Origin: Streptomyces sp. YIM 121038
GTDB lineage: Bacteria > Actinomycetota > Actinomycetes > Streptomycetales > Streptomycetaceae
Direction: 5' to 3'
DNA length: 64,000 nucleotides
Assembly (NCBI RefSeq): GCF_006088715.1
Contig: NZ_CP030771.1
Span: 9,856,001 to 9,920,000, forward strand
The notes beneath the pieces are model-generated. The model made no database searches, was not told where the DNA came from, and was given only the letters and a program-made list of their open reading frames with translations. A program made the position numbers and the translations under genes. Positions 54,201 through 62,488 of the stretch are shown piece after piece. The stretch's first letter is position 1; each line of letters begins with the position of its first letter.

Positions 54201-55462
54201 GGCTGCCCGCCTTCATGGCCGCGTCCGCGATCGTCTTCCTCGACCGGCTCCCGTTGACGGCCAACGGCAAGGTGGACCGCCGCGCCCTGCCCGACCCGGA
54301 GGCCCACCTGGCCCGGACGCCCACCGACGACGTTCCCCGGGACGAGGTGGAGGCGGCGCTCCTCGGCATCTGGAGCGACGTCCTCGGGGGCGTACGGATC
54401 GGGATCAGGGACAGCTTCTTCGAAGCGGGCGGGCACTCCCTCCTGGCCACCCAGGCGCTGTCGCGCATCCGCCGTGCCCTGGGCGTACGCCTGTCCCTGA
54501 CCGACGTCCTGACGGCGCCGACCGTGGCCGAACTGGCCGCCGTACTCAGGGACAAGGGCGCCGGAGCCCCCGGCGCGCCGTCGCGGCCGGACACCGCAGG
54601 CGCAACGCCGCGGCACGCTGTGCGGGACACCGCGCAGGACAGTCCACAGGACTCCTTCGCGCCGGTCCTTCCGATACGCTCCTCCGGCTCCCGGCCCCCG
54701 CTGTTCTGCTTCCACCCTGCTCTCGGCCTGAGCCTTCCCTACGCGGGTCTGGCCGCGCACCTGGGTCCCGACCGGCCCGTCTTCGGTCTGCAGTCGCCCC
54801 ACATCGGCGGCTCCTCCCGGTTCCCGGCGTCGGTCGAGGAAGTGGCCGATGAGTACGTCGGCCGTATCCGGGAGATCCGTCCGAACGGGCCCTACCACCT
54901 GCTCGGCTGGTCGTTCGGAGGGCTGCTCGCCTTCGAGGCGGCGGTGCGGCTGCGGGCCGCGGGCGAGGCGGTCGCCTCGCTGACGGTGGTGGACAGCCGA
55001 CCCGCCGTCGCGGGGGAGCGGCCGCCGTCGGAGCGTGACCTGCTCACGGCCTTCCTGGACCACGCGGGAATCCGCCACCCCGGCACCGCGCCGACCCCGG
55101 ACGGCGCGCTGGCTCTGGCCCGGGGCGAGGGCAGCAGGCTCGCGGGCATCGGCGCCCGGCACCTGGAGCGCGTCCTCGCCGTGATGCGCAACAACGCGGT
55201 GCTGGCCCAGCGCTACGTCCCCACCCGCTTCACCGGTTCCGTCCGGCTGTTCGTCGGCACGAAGGGCGCCACCGAGGACGAACTCCGGGCGCGGGCACAG
55301 AGCTGGGCGCCCCACGTCGAGGGCGCGGTCCAGGTCTTCCGGATCGGCTTCCGCCACGAGGAACTGATGGACCCGCGGCCGCGGTCCGAGATCGCGGCCG
55401 TGCTGCTGGGCGACCTGGAGGGCGCGGAACGGCACACGTGGTCCGGCACCGCCCTGGCGTGA
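51263..55462 (+). CDS. NRPS: docking domain-C-A-T-TE
   Basis: A 1399-residue synthetase. Residues 1-55 look like a TubC-type N-terminal docking domain (SDVQSLLAELRASGTRLWVH). C domain (about 70-500): LSLGQEGLWYIDQL, active site VTVPHIAIDGPS, where the first His of HHxxxDG is Pro but the catalytic second His remains. A domain (about 520-1020): CLYTSGSTGRPKGVV, SFDLSVFELF, NLYGPTEYTTY, YRTGDLVRS, TANGKVDRR. Carrier (about 1030-1100): FFEAGGHSLLAT. TE (about 1140-1399): GWSFGGLLAFE. Pocket reads D-L-F-N-N-A-L-T-Y-K, which I associate with alanine. ATG 51263 with AGGAG 6 nt upstream. Confidence 0.9.
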   Translation: MSDVQSLLAELRASGTRLWVHEGSLRYRAPEPLSPAVLAALRNARTEIVAALSQDRTSLTGAPRPARLPLSLGQEGLWYIDQLGAHDMAYNVRTDLRLRGELDEPALRRALGELVRRHESLRTRYVSENGVGHQIVDPPGEVPMDVTDLSRLTPERRADRLAAISDAHTDHRFDLAADLALLVHLVRNEPTDHVLLVTVPHIAIDGPSTAIMFDELDALYRAFGEGRTSPLPPPVAQYADYAVWQREWAEGPDYARQLRYWKDRLAGAAPLLDMPTDRSRPAVPTQSGDMLRFSVPPELAARLEGLRREHDATLYMVLLAGFHATLAKWTRQSDICVGFPVDARSHDEAARLIGYFVNTVVLRSTIGGDSTFLTLLDSVRTGLLGAYDHRDLPIGRLVAELAPAREAGAHPLFQVMSAHLTPGEHRLGGLRVTQLDTGDRTAKFDLTFVTEEIGPDGSITAGLEYATDLFDRSTVEGLADGVLTLLDRVTRHPAAPLRELSLLPDARLADRVAELSGAPRPTGDNACLHHLVERTARRTPDALAVIAGEERLTYRELDAGADRWAALLRERGIGPEQLVGVFLGRSATMVVALLAVLKAGGAYLPLDPEYPRARVQGMLEDSGARVVVTSSDVAHRLEAPAAELLLVDEPFTVSGAYEDAGAVPDNAAYCLYTSGSTGRPKGVVLRHENAVAFVRWASTSFTEEELARVLFSTSISFDLSVFELFAPLSVGGTVILADNALDLLDADAGDAPDGSGEVSLLNIVPSVGRVLAEAGRVPAGVRAINLAGEALRPEIVDRLRRLAPRARINNLYGPTEYTTYATGREVTAAERITIGRPFPGTQALVLDDALSPVPAGVVGELYLAGPGLARGYWHRPGMTAEKFLPNPYGPAGSRMYRTGDLVRSLPGGELDFRGRLDHQVKVRGYRVEPGEIETVLLSSEQVKDAVVVVDGAGTEEARLIAHVVADPAAEPDLARRMAERLPAFMAASAIVFLDRLPLTANGKVDRRALPDPEAHLARTPTDDVPRDEVEAALLGIWSDVLGGVRIGIRDSFFEAGGHSLLATQALSRIRRALGVRLSLTDVLTAPTVAELAAVLRDKGAGAPGAPSRPDTAGATPRHAVRDTAQDSPQDSFAPVLPIRSSGSRPPLFCFHPALGLSLPYAGLAAHLGPDRPVFGLQSPHIGGSSRFPASVEEVADEYVGRIREIRPNGPYHLLGWSFGGLLAFEAAVRLRAAGEAVASLTVVDSRPAVAGERPPSERDLLTAFLDHAGIRHPGTAPTPDGALALARGEGSRLAGIGARHLERVLAVMRNNAVLAQRYVPTRFTGSVRLFVGTKGATEDELRARAQSWAPHVEGAVQVFRIGFRHEELMDPRPRSEIAAVLLGDLEGAERHTWSGTALA

Positions 55463-55594
55463 ATGCGGCGGACTCCCCGCCCGTCCCTTGTGGCTGCCGC
55501 CCTCGCCCCGTAAGGTCTGCGCGTTCTGCCCACGGGGGCAGTGCTCCTCGTGCGGCGGCTCGGTGAGGGACCGGAGGACTGGGGGCTGAGTCTC

Positions 55595-57178
55595 GTGCCT
55601 GATCGATCTGTGCCGCGGCCGGGCCCGGTGGCCGCCGTCACCCTCGTCGCCGCGTTCATGGCGTTCCTGGACGCGACGATCGTGAACATCGCGATCCCCG
55701 ACATGCACCACTCGTTCCCCGCGGACTCCCTGGGCGACCTGTCGTGGGTGCTGAACGCGTACAACATCGTCTTCGCCGCCTTCCTGATGCCCTTCGGCCG
55801 CCTCGCCGACCGCTGGGGGCGCAGGCGGGCCTTCCTGGCGGGGCTCGCGGTGTTCACCCTCGCCTCGGGGGTGTGCGCGCTGGCGGGGAGCGTCGGCGTG
55901 CTCGTGGCCGCCCGCGTCGTGCAGGCCGTGGGCGGGGCGATGCTGGTGCCGACGTCGCTCGCGCTGCTCCTCGAGGTGTACCCGGCCGCGCGCCGGGCCG
56001 CGGCGGTCGCCGCGTACGGCGCGACCTCGGCGGCCGCCGCCGGCATCGGGCCCTCGGTCGGCGGGGTGCTGATCAGCGCCCAGGGCTGGGAGCTGGTGTT
56101 CGTGGTCAACCTCCCGCTGGGGGCGCTGGCGGGAGTCCTGGGGTGGCGGGTGCTGCACGAGAGCCGCGAGCCGCGGGGCCTGCCGATGCCGGACCTGATC
56201 GGCGCCGCCCTGCTCGGCGCGGGCGTCGGGGCGCTGGCCGCGGCGGCGGTCAAGGGCGACGACTGGGGCTGGGCCTCGGCCGCCACGATCGGCTCCCTGG
56301 CACTCGCGGCGGCGGCCCTCGCCGGGATGGCGCTGCGCTCGGCGCGACACCCGGCACCCGCCTTCGACCCGGCCTTCCTGCGACTGCGTACCTTCGCCGT
56401 CGCCAACGCCGTGTCCCTGGTCTTCGCGGTGGCCTTCTTCGCCACCCTGCTGTGCAACGTGCTGTATCTGACCTCGATCTGGCACTACTCCACGCTGCGC
56501 ACGGGCTTGGCCGTCACGCCCGCCCCGATCGCCGCGGCCCTGATCGCGCTGCCGGCCGAGCGCCTCGCCCGCAGGACCGGGGCGCGCGCCGTCGCCCTGC
56601 TGGGCCTGGTGGTCTTCGCGGTCGGCGCGCTGCTCTACGGGACCTGGATCGGGCCCGACCCGGACTTCCTGGGCCAGTGGTTGCCGGTCAGCGCGCTGAC
56701 CGGCCTTGGCGCCGGTATCGCCCTGCCGACGCTGAGCGCCGCGTCGCTCGCCCAGGTGCCGGTGGCGCGGTACGCGGTGGGTTCGGCGGGCAACGCGACG
56801 GCACGTCAGGTGGGCGCGGTCTTCGGGGTGGCGCTGTTGGTGGCCGTGGTCGGCACCCCCGCCCCGCAGGAGCTGCGCGAGGCGCTGCGGCACGGCTGGC
56901 TGTGGGCGTCGGCGGTCACCCTCCCCGCCGTGGTGGCGGTCCTGTTCCTGGGCGCGGACACGGGGCGTGCGCGAGGTGCTGGTTCCGGCCGTGTACGAGG
57001 CGCGGACGCCGGGCGCGTACGCGGCGTGGACGGCGGCTACGACAAGGACAGTACGGGCGGCGGGGACGACCCCGGCGACAAGGCGGGAAGGGGCGACGGT
57101 GCCGAGGCCGGTACGGGCGACAGCGGTGAGGTCACTCGCCCCGGAACTCGGGCCACTCCCCGGCCAGAAGGGACGTGA
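55595..57178 (+). CDS. DHA2-family MFS drug exporter
   Basis: A 527-residue proton-coupled exporter of the EmrB/QacA type with about 14 membrane segments. VAAFMAFLDATIVNIAIPDM (helix 1, motif D1), FGRLADRWGRRRAF (motif A) and helix-5 motif GIGPSVGGVL are typical. The last 60 residues are a Gly/Asp/Arg-rich hydrophilic tail. The GTG at 55595 removes an unlikely N-terminal extension. Its 3' end overlaps the convergent enoyl-CoA hydratase gene by 47 bp. Likely self-resistance or product export. Confidence 0.86.
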   Translation: MPDRSVPRPGPVAAVTLVAAFMAFLDATIVNIAIPDMHHSFPADSLGDLSWVLNAYNIVFAAFLMPFGRLADRWGRRRAFLAGLAVFTLASGVCALAGSVGVLVAARVVQAVGGAMLVPTSLALLLEVYPAARRAAAVAAYGATSAAAAGIGPSVGGVLISAQGWELVFVVNLPLGALAGVLGWRVLHESREPRGLPMPDLIGAALLGAGVGALAAAAVKGDDWGWASAATIGSLALAAAALAGMALRSARHPAPAFDPAFLRLRTFAVANAVSLVFAVAFFATLLCNVLYLTSIWHYSTLRTGLAVTPAPIAAALIALPAERLARRTGARAVALLGLVVFAVGALLYGTWIGPDPDFLGQWLPVSALTGLGAGIALPTLSAASLAQVPVARYAVGSAGNATARQVGAVFGVALLVAVVGTPAPQELREALRHGWLWASAVTLPAVVAVLFLGADTGRARGAGSGRVRGADAGRVRGVDGGYDKDSTGGGDDPGDKAGRGDGAEAGTGDSGEVTRPGTRATPRPEGT

Positions 57179-57974
57179 CCCCGCGCCGCATGTCACGCGA
57201 GGCCACCCCGGCCGCGAAGTCCGCGCGCTCCAGCTCGAGGTGGTCCGCGAGGCCGGTCGACAGGCTCCGGTCGAGCAGCCGCTTGGCGCTGCGGAGGGCG
57301 TGCGGGGCGGCCTGCGCCAGCTCCTCAAGTCGGCGTAGCCCCGCGTCCACCAGGTCCGCGGGGTCGACGACCGCACCGACCAGGCCCTCCTTCAGCGCCT
57401 GCGGGGGGCGCAGAACGGGCTGTTCCAGGAGCAGTTCCAGCGCGCGGGCGTGGCCGACCACGCGGGGCAGGAACCAGGCCATGCCGGCGTCCGTCGAGGC
57501 CCCGATGGCTCCGTACGCGAAGTGGAAGGACGCCCGGCGTGAAGCGATGCGCAGGTCGCAGGCCAGCGCGAGGGAGAACCCGGCGCCCGCCGCCTGTCCG
57601 TTGACCGCGGCCAGGACCGGGCACCCCAGGGAGCGTATGGTCAGTACGACTTCGGACAACAGCCCCGTCAGCCGGTCGCCGTAGGCCACGGCGTCGAACT
57701 GCGGGTCCGACATGGCCTGGTGGTACGCGCGCAGATCGCCGCCGAGACAGAAGGCCCGCCCCGCGCCCGTGACCAGGACCCCTCGCAGCTCCGGATCGGC
57801 CGTCAGGGACCGCAGCGCCTCGGTGAGCTGGACCAGCAAGGGTGTGTCCATCGCGTTGCCCGCGTCGGGACGGTCGAGGGTCACCACGGCCGTGCGCCCC
57901 TGGGTGGAGACGGGGACGTGGGACACGGTGACGGATGGGGATTGTGGGGAATCGGCCGCCGAACTCATTTCCAT
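57132..57974 (-). CDS. Enoyl-CoA hydratase/isomerase family protein
   Basis: A 280-residue crotonase-fold protein. VVTLDRPDAGNAMDTPLL, GAGRAFCLGGDLRAY (oxyanion strand), CPVLAAVNGQAAGAGFSLALACDLR and FHFAYGAIGASTDAGMAWFLPR are family hallmarks. The crotonase Glu positions are not both obvious (the second is in the GASTDAG region, where Asp stands), so it may be an isomerase-like member such as PaaG. ATG 57974. Divergent from the fatty-acid-like operon. Confidence 0.87.
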   Translation of the reverse strand: MEMSSAADSPQSPSVTVSHVPVSTQGRTAVVTLDRPDAGNAMDTPLLVQLTEALRSLTADPELRGVLVTGAGRAFCLGGDLRAYHQAMSDPQFDAVAYGDRLTGLLSEVVLTIRSLGCPVLAAVNGQAAGAGFSLALACDLRIASRRASFHFAYGAIGASTDAGMAWFLPRVVGHARALELLLEQPVLRPPQALKEGLVGAVVDPADLVDAGLRRLEELAQAAPHALRSAKRLLDRSLSTGLADHLELERADFAAGVASRDMRRGVTSLLAGEWPEFRGE

Positions 57975-58026
57975 GGCACGGCAGCGTAGATCTGTGTAAG
58001 GACGCTCACAAGACCGCTTAACCACG

Positions 58027-58055
58027 GTGACTTTTCGAGGTCGGTGTCCTACCAT
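58027..58055 (+). promoter_or_regulatory. Predicted promoter of the type II fatty-acid-like operon
   Basis: GTGACT (58027-58032), 17-bp spacer, TACCAT (58050-58055). The expected start of transcription is near 58062, just ahead of a perfect inverted repeat and about 60 bp before fabG. Confidence 0.5.
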
Positions 58056-58067
58056 CGCCCTCAGACC

Positions 58068-58093
58068 GCCGACGTGAATCCTTATACGTCGGC
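58068..58093. promoter_or_regulatory. Perfect inverted repeat, candidate operator
   Basis: GCCGACGT (58068-58075) and ACGTCGGC (58086-58093) are separated by 10 bp of AT-rich DNA, immediately downstream of the predicted transcription start and upstream of fabG. It could be a repressor site (TetR-like symmetry) or an mRNA hairpin in the leader. Confidence 0.5.
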
Positions 58094-58123
58094 TCTTCGT
58101 ACGCGATGTTCCACGGGGGTTGC

Positions 58124-58915
58124 ATGCCGAACGTCGCTCCATTGCGTCCACCTGACGAAAGTTGTTCTCTGGTGACGGGCGCGTCGCGCGGGATCGGCGC
58201 GGCCATCGCGCTCTCGCTCGCCGCCACCGGAAGGCCCGTTGTTGTCGGTTACCGCGCGGACGAGGCCGCCGCGCAGCGCACGGTCGAGGCGGTCGAACGC
58301 GCCGGTGGCAAGGCACTCGCCGTCCAGGCCGACGTCACCGTTTCCACCGACGTGGAAAGAATTTTCGATTCCGCTGAATCCGCCTTCGGGCCTGTCACGG
58401 TATTGATAAACAATGCCGGGGTCCGGTCCGATCAGATCTTCTCCGCCATGGAACCGGACGACTGGAATGTGGTGCTGGACACCAACCTGAATTCCGTCTA
58501 CCGGACCGTGCGCAGAGCTCTTCCCGCTATGGGGAAGGCGCGTTTCGGTCGTATCGTGAACATCGGTTCCGTGCTCGGCGGTCGATCATTGCCGGGCGTG
58601 GCCAATTACGCGACGGCCAAAGCGGGCCTGGAGGCCCTGACCAGATCGGTGGCCGTCGAGGTCGCCCGGCGCGGCATCACCGTCAACGCGGTGGCGCCCG
58701 GCCTCGTCGAGACCGAACTCGTGCGTGACGTCGCGTTCCTGAGACGTTCGGCCCGCGCGGCGATCCCGGCACGACGGGCCGCCACGCCCGCCGAGATCGC
58801 CGCCTGTGTGAGCTTCCTGGCCTCGCCCGAGGCCGGCTACGTCACGGGAACCACCCTCACCGTCGACGGAGGGCTCTCCGCCGCGGCGTTCCTGCCCGGC
58901 GCGGTCCACGACTGA
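58124..58915 (+). CDS. fabG: 3-oxoacyl-ACP reductase (FabG-like SDR)
   Basis: A 263-residue short-chain dehydrogenase. NADP motif LVTGASRGIGAAIALSL, LINNAGVRSDQ, catalytic Ser in IVNIGSVLGG and Tyr-Lys in YATAKAGLEAL, C-terminal VTGTTLTVDGGLS: a complete FabG pattern. ATG 58124 has GGGGG upstream; ATG 58106 is in frame. It opens the operon with ACP and ketosynthases, so it should reduce ACP-bound 3-oxoacyl intermediates. Confidence 0.92.
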   Translation: MPNVAPLRPPDESCSLVTGASRGIGAAIALSLAATGRPVVVGYRADEAAAQRTVEAVERAGGKALAVQADVTVSTDVERIFDSAESAFGPVTVLINNAGVRSDQIFSAMEPDDWNVVLDTNLNSVYRTVRRALPAMGKARFGRIVNIGSVLGGRSLPGVANYATAKAGLEALTRSVAVEVARRGITVNAVAPGLVETELVRDVAFLRRSARAAIPARRAATPAEIAACVSFLASPEAGYVTGTTLTVDGGLSAAAFLPGAVHD

Positions 58916-59053
58916 GAGTCACCCGTTCCCGCCCGTCGTCCCAGGGCGCTGCCCTGACGCGCCCTGCCCGCGCACCCGGCGCCCCGCCCCTCACTGAGTC
59001 CTGCCCTGCTGCCGCCCTGTCCGGGCGCACCTGCCACGATTGGAGATCGCCCC

Positions 59054-59308
59054 ATGACCACCACCGCTCCCACCCGTGAGGCCTTGACGGAGTTCGTCGT
59101 CGAAGCGCTTGAGGACTTCGGTGCCGAGTCCGACGCCATCACCATGGACGTCACCTTCGAGGACCTCGAGATCGACTCGCTGGACCTGGTGGAGCTCGGC
59201 CAGGCCGTCAAGAAGCGGTTCGGCGTCCAGGTGCGCCCCAAGGACATGGACGGCGTCAAGACGGTGGGCGAGGCACTCGACGTCATGTTCGCGGCCGCGG
59301 GGCTGTGA
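59054..59308 (+). CDS. Acyl carrier protein
   Basis: An 84-residue acidic carrier. The phosphopantetheine site is DLEIDSLDLVELG. GGAG lies 8 nt before the ATG. Its stop overlaps the ATG of the ketosynthase gene by one base. Dedicated to the adjacent condensing enzymes. Confidence 0.93.
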   Translation: MTTTAPTREALTEFVVEALEDFGAESDAITMDVTFEDLEIDSLDLVELGQAVKKRFGVQVRPKDMDGVKTVGEALDVMFAAAGL

Positions 59309-60531
59309 TGACCCCTCGAAGGGCCGTCGTCACCGGTGTCGGGGCGGTGACCCCGCTCGGCACCGGTGCCGCCGTGCTGCACGAGCGGGCCGTCGCGGGC
59401 GAGACCGGACTCACCGGCGGCGAGGGCCGCTGCACCGACTTCGCCCCCACCCCCGTGCTGACCCGCAGGGAAGCCCGCAGGACCGACCGCTTCTCGCAAT
59501 TCGCCCTGGTGGCCGCCGCCGAAGCCGTCGCCGCGGCAGGCTGGGGTGACGTACCGCCCCACGCGCCCGAACGGACGGGCTGCGTCGTCGGGTCGGGGGT
59601 GGGCGGCCTGGAGACCTTCCAGGAACAGCTCGTCGTCCTGGAGAAGGAGGGACCGGAGGCGGTCTCCCCTCTCATGGTGCCGATGATGATGGCCAACGCC
59701 GCCGCGGCCCAGATAGCCCTGCGCTTCGGACTGCGCGGCGAGAGCCACTGCGTGATCTCGGCCTGCTCGGCCGGTGCGCAGGCCATCGGCGCGGGCCTGC
59801 GCATGATCCGCTCCGGCGAGGCGGACGCGGTCGTGGTCGGCGGCGCGGAGGCGGCTACCTCGGAGATCGTCCGGGCCGCCTTCCTCAACGCCGGGGCCCT
59901 CTCGCCGAGCGGGACGTCGGTGCCCTTCGACAAAGACCGCGACGGATTCCTGCTGGGGGAGGGGGCCGGAATCCTCGTCCTCGAAGAGGCCGACGCGGCG
60001 CGGCGCAGGGGAGCACCCATCCTCGCCGAACTGGCCGGTTACGGCGCCACCAGCGACGCCCACCACCTGACCGCGCCGCACCCCGAGGGCACCTCGGCGG
60101 CCCGCGCCGTCACCCTGGCCCTGACCGACGCGGGCGTCGCCCCGCAGGACGTCCACTACATCAACGCCCACGGCACCGGCACCGCCCTCAACGACAGCGC
60201 CGAGGTCACCGCCCTGCGCCGCAGCCTCGGCCCGGCCCTGGAGAGCATCCCGCTGTCCTCCACCAAGTCGGCCATCGGACACCTCCTGGGGGCGGCCGGA
60301 GCGGTGGAGGCCGTCGCCACCGTCATGGCCCTGCGCCACCGCGAGGCACCGCCCACCGCGGGCCTGCGCGTCCCCGATCCGCACCTGGGGCCGCTGACCC
60401 ACCTGATCCGGTCCCGTCCGCTGAGCCCCGGCCCCGACGGGCGCCTGACCGCGCTGTCCACCGCCTTCGGGTTCGGCGGCCACAACGCGGTGCTCGTGCT
60501 GCGCACCCCCGCACGGGAGACCGGCCCATGA
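59308..60531 (+). CDS. fabF: Beta-ketoacyl-ACP synthase II (FabF-like)
   Basis: A 407-residue elongating ketosynthase. Active-site Cys in ISACSAGAQAIG, His in INAHGTGTALND and second His in KSAIGHLLGAAGA are all present, so it is catalytically competent and not a chain-length factor. No partner CLF lies beside it, which fits fatty-acid-like rather than aromatic type II PKS logic. Start ATG 59308, coupled to the ACP; an in-frame GTG lies 3 nt before. Confidence 0.93.
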   Translation: MTPRRAVVTGVGAVTPLGTGAAVLHERAVAGETGLTGGEGRCTDFAPTPVLTRREARRTDRFSQFALVAAAEAVAAAGWGDVPPHAPERTGCVVGSGVGGLETFQEQLVVLEKEGPEAVSPLMVPMMMANAAAAQIALRFGLRGESHCVISACSAGAQAIGAGLRMIRSGEADAVVVGGAEAATSEIVRAAFLNAGALSPSGTSVPFDKDRDGFLLGEGAGILVLEEADAARRRGAPILAELAGYGATSDAHHLTAPHPEGTSAARAVTLALTDAGVAPQDVHYINAHGTGTALNDSAEVTALRRSLGPALESIPLSSTKSAIGHLLGAAGAVEAVATVMALRHREAPPTAGLRVPDPHLGPLTHLIRSRPLSPGPDGRLTALSTAFGFGGHNAVLVLRTPARETGP

Positions 60532-61433
60532 TCGACCTGTCCGGCCGGCGCTACCTGGTCACCGGCGTCCTCACCAGCGACTCCATCGCCTGGCACCTCG
60601 CCCGCGCCCTCCAGTCGGCCGGCGCCGACGTCCTGCTGACCGGCTACGGGCGCAGCCTGCGCATCACCGAACTGGCCGCGTCCCAACTGCCCAAGCCCGC
60701 CGAGGTCCTGGCCCTCGACGTCCAGCGCCCACAGGACTTCCCCGCCCTGGCCGGGGCCGTCGCGGAGCGATGGCCCGCGCTCGACGGCGTGGTCCACGCC
60801 GTCGCGGGCGCCCCGCCCGCGGCGATCGGCGGCGGCTTCCTCACCGCCTCCGCCACCGACGCCGAAGACGCCCTGCGCACCAGCGCCCTGTCCCTGCACG
60901 CCCTGACCACGGCACTCGCCCCGCTCCTGGAGCGCGGCGCGACGCCGGGCAGCGTCGTGGGCATCGACTTCGACGGCACCCGGGCCTGGCCCGGCTACGA
61001 CTGGATGGGAGTCGCCAAGGCGGCCCTGGAATCCGTCTGCCGCTATCTCGCCCTCTATCTCGGCCCCACCGGAATCCGCGTCAACCTGGTGGCCACCGGC
61101 CCCGTCGAGACCGTCTCCGGGCGGGGCGTCAGCACCTTCGACGCCCTGGACCGCCGCTGGCGCGAGGAGGCCCCGCTGGGCTGGGACAGCACCACGGCGG
61201 CCGCCGAAGTGGTCACAGGACCGGCTCTGTTCCTCCTGTCCGACCTGGCCCGGGGCGTCACCGGCGAGGTGCTCCACGCGGACGGCGGCATGCGCTGCGT
61301 CGGCATGGGAGCGGCACCGGCCGACAGGGCTCCCGGCCCCCAGGGGCCCCCGTCGGCCGGGGCTCCCGCTCCGCGGGCGGCCACGGAATCCGGGACGCCC
61401 AGTACCCCGGCACCGGAACGGGAGGCACCGTGA
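60528..61433 (+). CDS. fabI: Enoyl-ACP reductase, InhA/FabI-like
   Basis: A 301-residue SDR of the enoyl reductase type. It aligns with mycobacterial InhA by eye: YLVTGVLTSDSIAWHLARAL, LDVQRPQDFPALAG, GVVHAVAG, VVGIDFDGTRAWPGYDWMGV with the Tyr-x6-Lys pair (YDWMGVAK), and GEVLHADGGM. The last 45 residues are a Pro/Ala-rich tail without homology. Its presence means the ACP-bound chain is fully reduced. ATGA overlap with fabF and GTGA overlap with the next gene. Confidence 0.9.
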   Translation: MIDLSGRRYLVTGVLTSDSIAWHLARALQSAGADVLLTGYGRSLRITELAASQLPKPAEVLALDVQRPQDFPALAGAVAERWPALDGVVHAVAGAPPAAIGGGFLTASATDAEDALRTSALSLHALTTALAPLLERGATPGSVVGIDFDGTRAWPGYDWMGVAKAALESVCRYLALYLGPTGIRVNLVATGPVETVSGRGVSTFDALDRRWREEAPLGWDSTTAAAEVVTGPALFLLSDLARGVTGEVLHADGGMRCVGMGAAPADRAPGPQGPPSAGAPAPRAATESGTPSTPAPEREAP

Positions 61434-62488
61434 CCACCACCGCGCCCCGGGACGCCACGACGCCGCTGACCACCGACCGAGGCGTACGCCGGCAACTGGT
61501 GCACAAGCGCGCCGTCGAACACGTCCTCACCACCGCCGTGGCCCGCCACGGCGACAGGCTCCTCGGCAGCGCCCAACTGCCGCGCTGCCACCGGTACTTC
61601 AACGACACCAGCACCCCGTACTACGACCTGCTGCTGGTGGCCGAGGCGGCCCGGCAGACCGTCGAGGCCATGACCCACGAGCTCCTGGACGTACCGCTGG
61701 ACGCCCGGTTCGTCCTGGGCGGACTGGCCGTGGAGATCACCCGGCTGCCCGCCCTGCGCGTCGGGCCCGCCCCCACCGACCTCGCCGTGGAACTCCACAT
61801 CGACCGCAGCAGGCGCAGCCGCAGCGGAACCCTGCGCGCGCTGGAGGGAGTGGCACAGTGCCACGTGGAAGGGGAGCCGGCGGCACGCTTCTCCGGCGCC
61901 CTGCGGTTCGTACCCGCAGACACCTACACCGACCTGCGCGCCGACCCGGCCCCGGAGCCCGCGGACACCCGCGCCGACTCGCCCGCCGCCCCCGCCCCGG
62001 GGCCCGCCGACCCGCTTCCGCCCCGCGGCACACCGGCCCTCGTGGGCCGGACCGACCCCCGCAACGTCCTGATCGGCCGACCGGACGTCCGGGGCCGCGA
62101 GACGCTCGCGCGCGTCGTCCCCGACCCGGCGGACCCCGTCTTCTTCGACCACCCGCTGGACCACCTCCCGGGCATGCTCCTGGTCGAGGCGGCCCGCCAG
62201 TGCGCACTGGTCACCCGGGCGCGGGACAGCGGCGTGCCCGTCACCGCCCTCGTGGCCACCGCCTGCCGCGCCGCCTTCCGGGAGTTCGCCGAACACGACG
62301 CGCCCCTGTGGTGCCGGGCGCGACCCGAAGGCCCCACAGGCGTACGGGTGTCGGTCGAGCAGCGTGGCCGCGCCATCGGGACGGTGGACGTCGAGTTCAC
62401 CACGAGCCCCGACACCGCCCCCACGGGCGAAGGCCTGCCGAGCGGGCACGGTGGGGAACCTGCCACGGACCCAGGAGCGGGGCCATGA
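61430..62488 (+). CDS. AfsA-like double hotdog protein
   Basis: A 352-residue protein with two A-factor-biosynthesis (AfsA/ScbA) hotdog domains, at about residues 20-165 and 195-345, joined by an Ala/Pro-rich linker. Diagnostic words: LVHKRAVEHVLTT and LLLVAEAARQTVEAMTHELL in the first, FFDHPLDHLPGMLLVEAARQ in the second. AfsA proteins join beta-ketoacyl groups to dihydroxyacetone phosphate in butyrolactone signalling. No butenolide reductase or receptor gene is adjacent; between FabI and FabH it may instead serve as the missing 3-hydroxyacyl dehydratase, since no FabZ-type gene is visible. Confidence 0.85.
   Translation: MTTTAPRDATTPLTTDRGVRRQLVHKRAVEHVLTTAVARHGDRLLGSAQLPRCHRYFNDTSTPYYDLLLVAEAARQTVEAMTHELLDVPLDARFVLGGLAVEITRLPALRVGPAPTDLAVELHIDRSRRSRSGTLRALEGVAQCHVEGEPAARFSGALRFVPADTYTDLRADPAPEPADTRADSPAAPAPGPADPLPPRGTPALVGRTDPRNVLIGRPDVRGRETLARVVPDPADPVFFDHPLDHLPGMLLVEAARQCALVTRARDSGVPVTALVATACRAAFREFAEHDAPLWCRARPEGPTGVRVSVEQRGRAIGTVDVEFTTSPDTAPTGEGLPSGHGGEPATDPGAGP

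Noticed and set aside
51089..57376. A 2095-codon open frame on the minus strand
   Set aside because: It is antisense to the docking-C-A-T-TE NRPS and exporter genes; its translation is Gly/Arg/Gln-rich without motifs, a typical shadow of high-GC coding DNA.
61430..62488. AfsA-like protein taken as proof of a butyrolactone signalling locus
   Set aside because: No receptor (TetR-type), butenolide phosphate reductase or other partner is seen in the window; the context is a fatty-acid-like operon.
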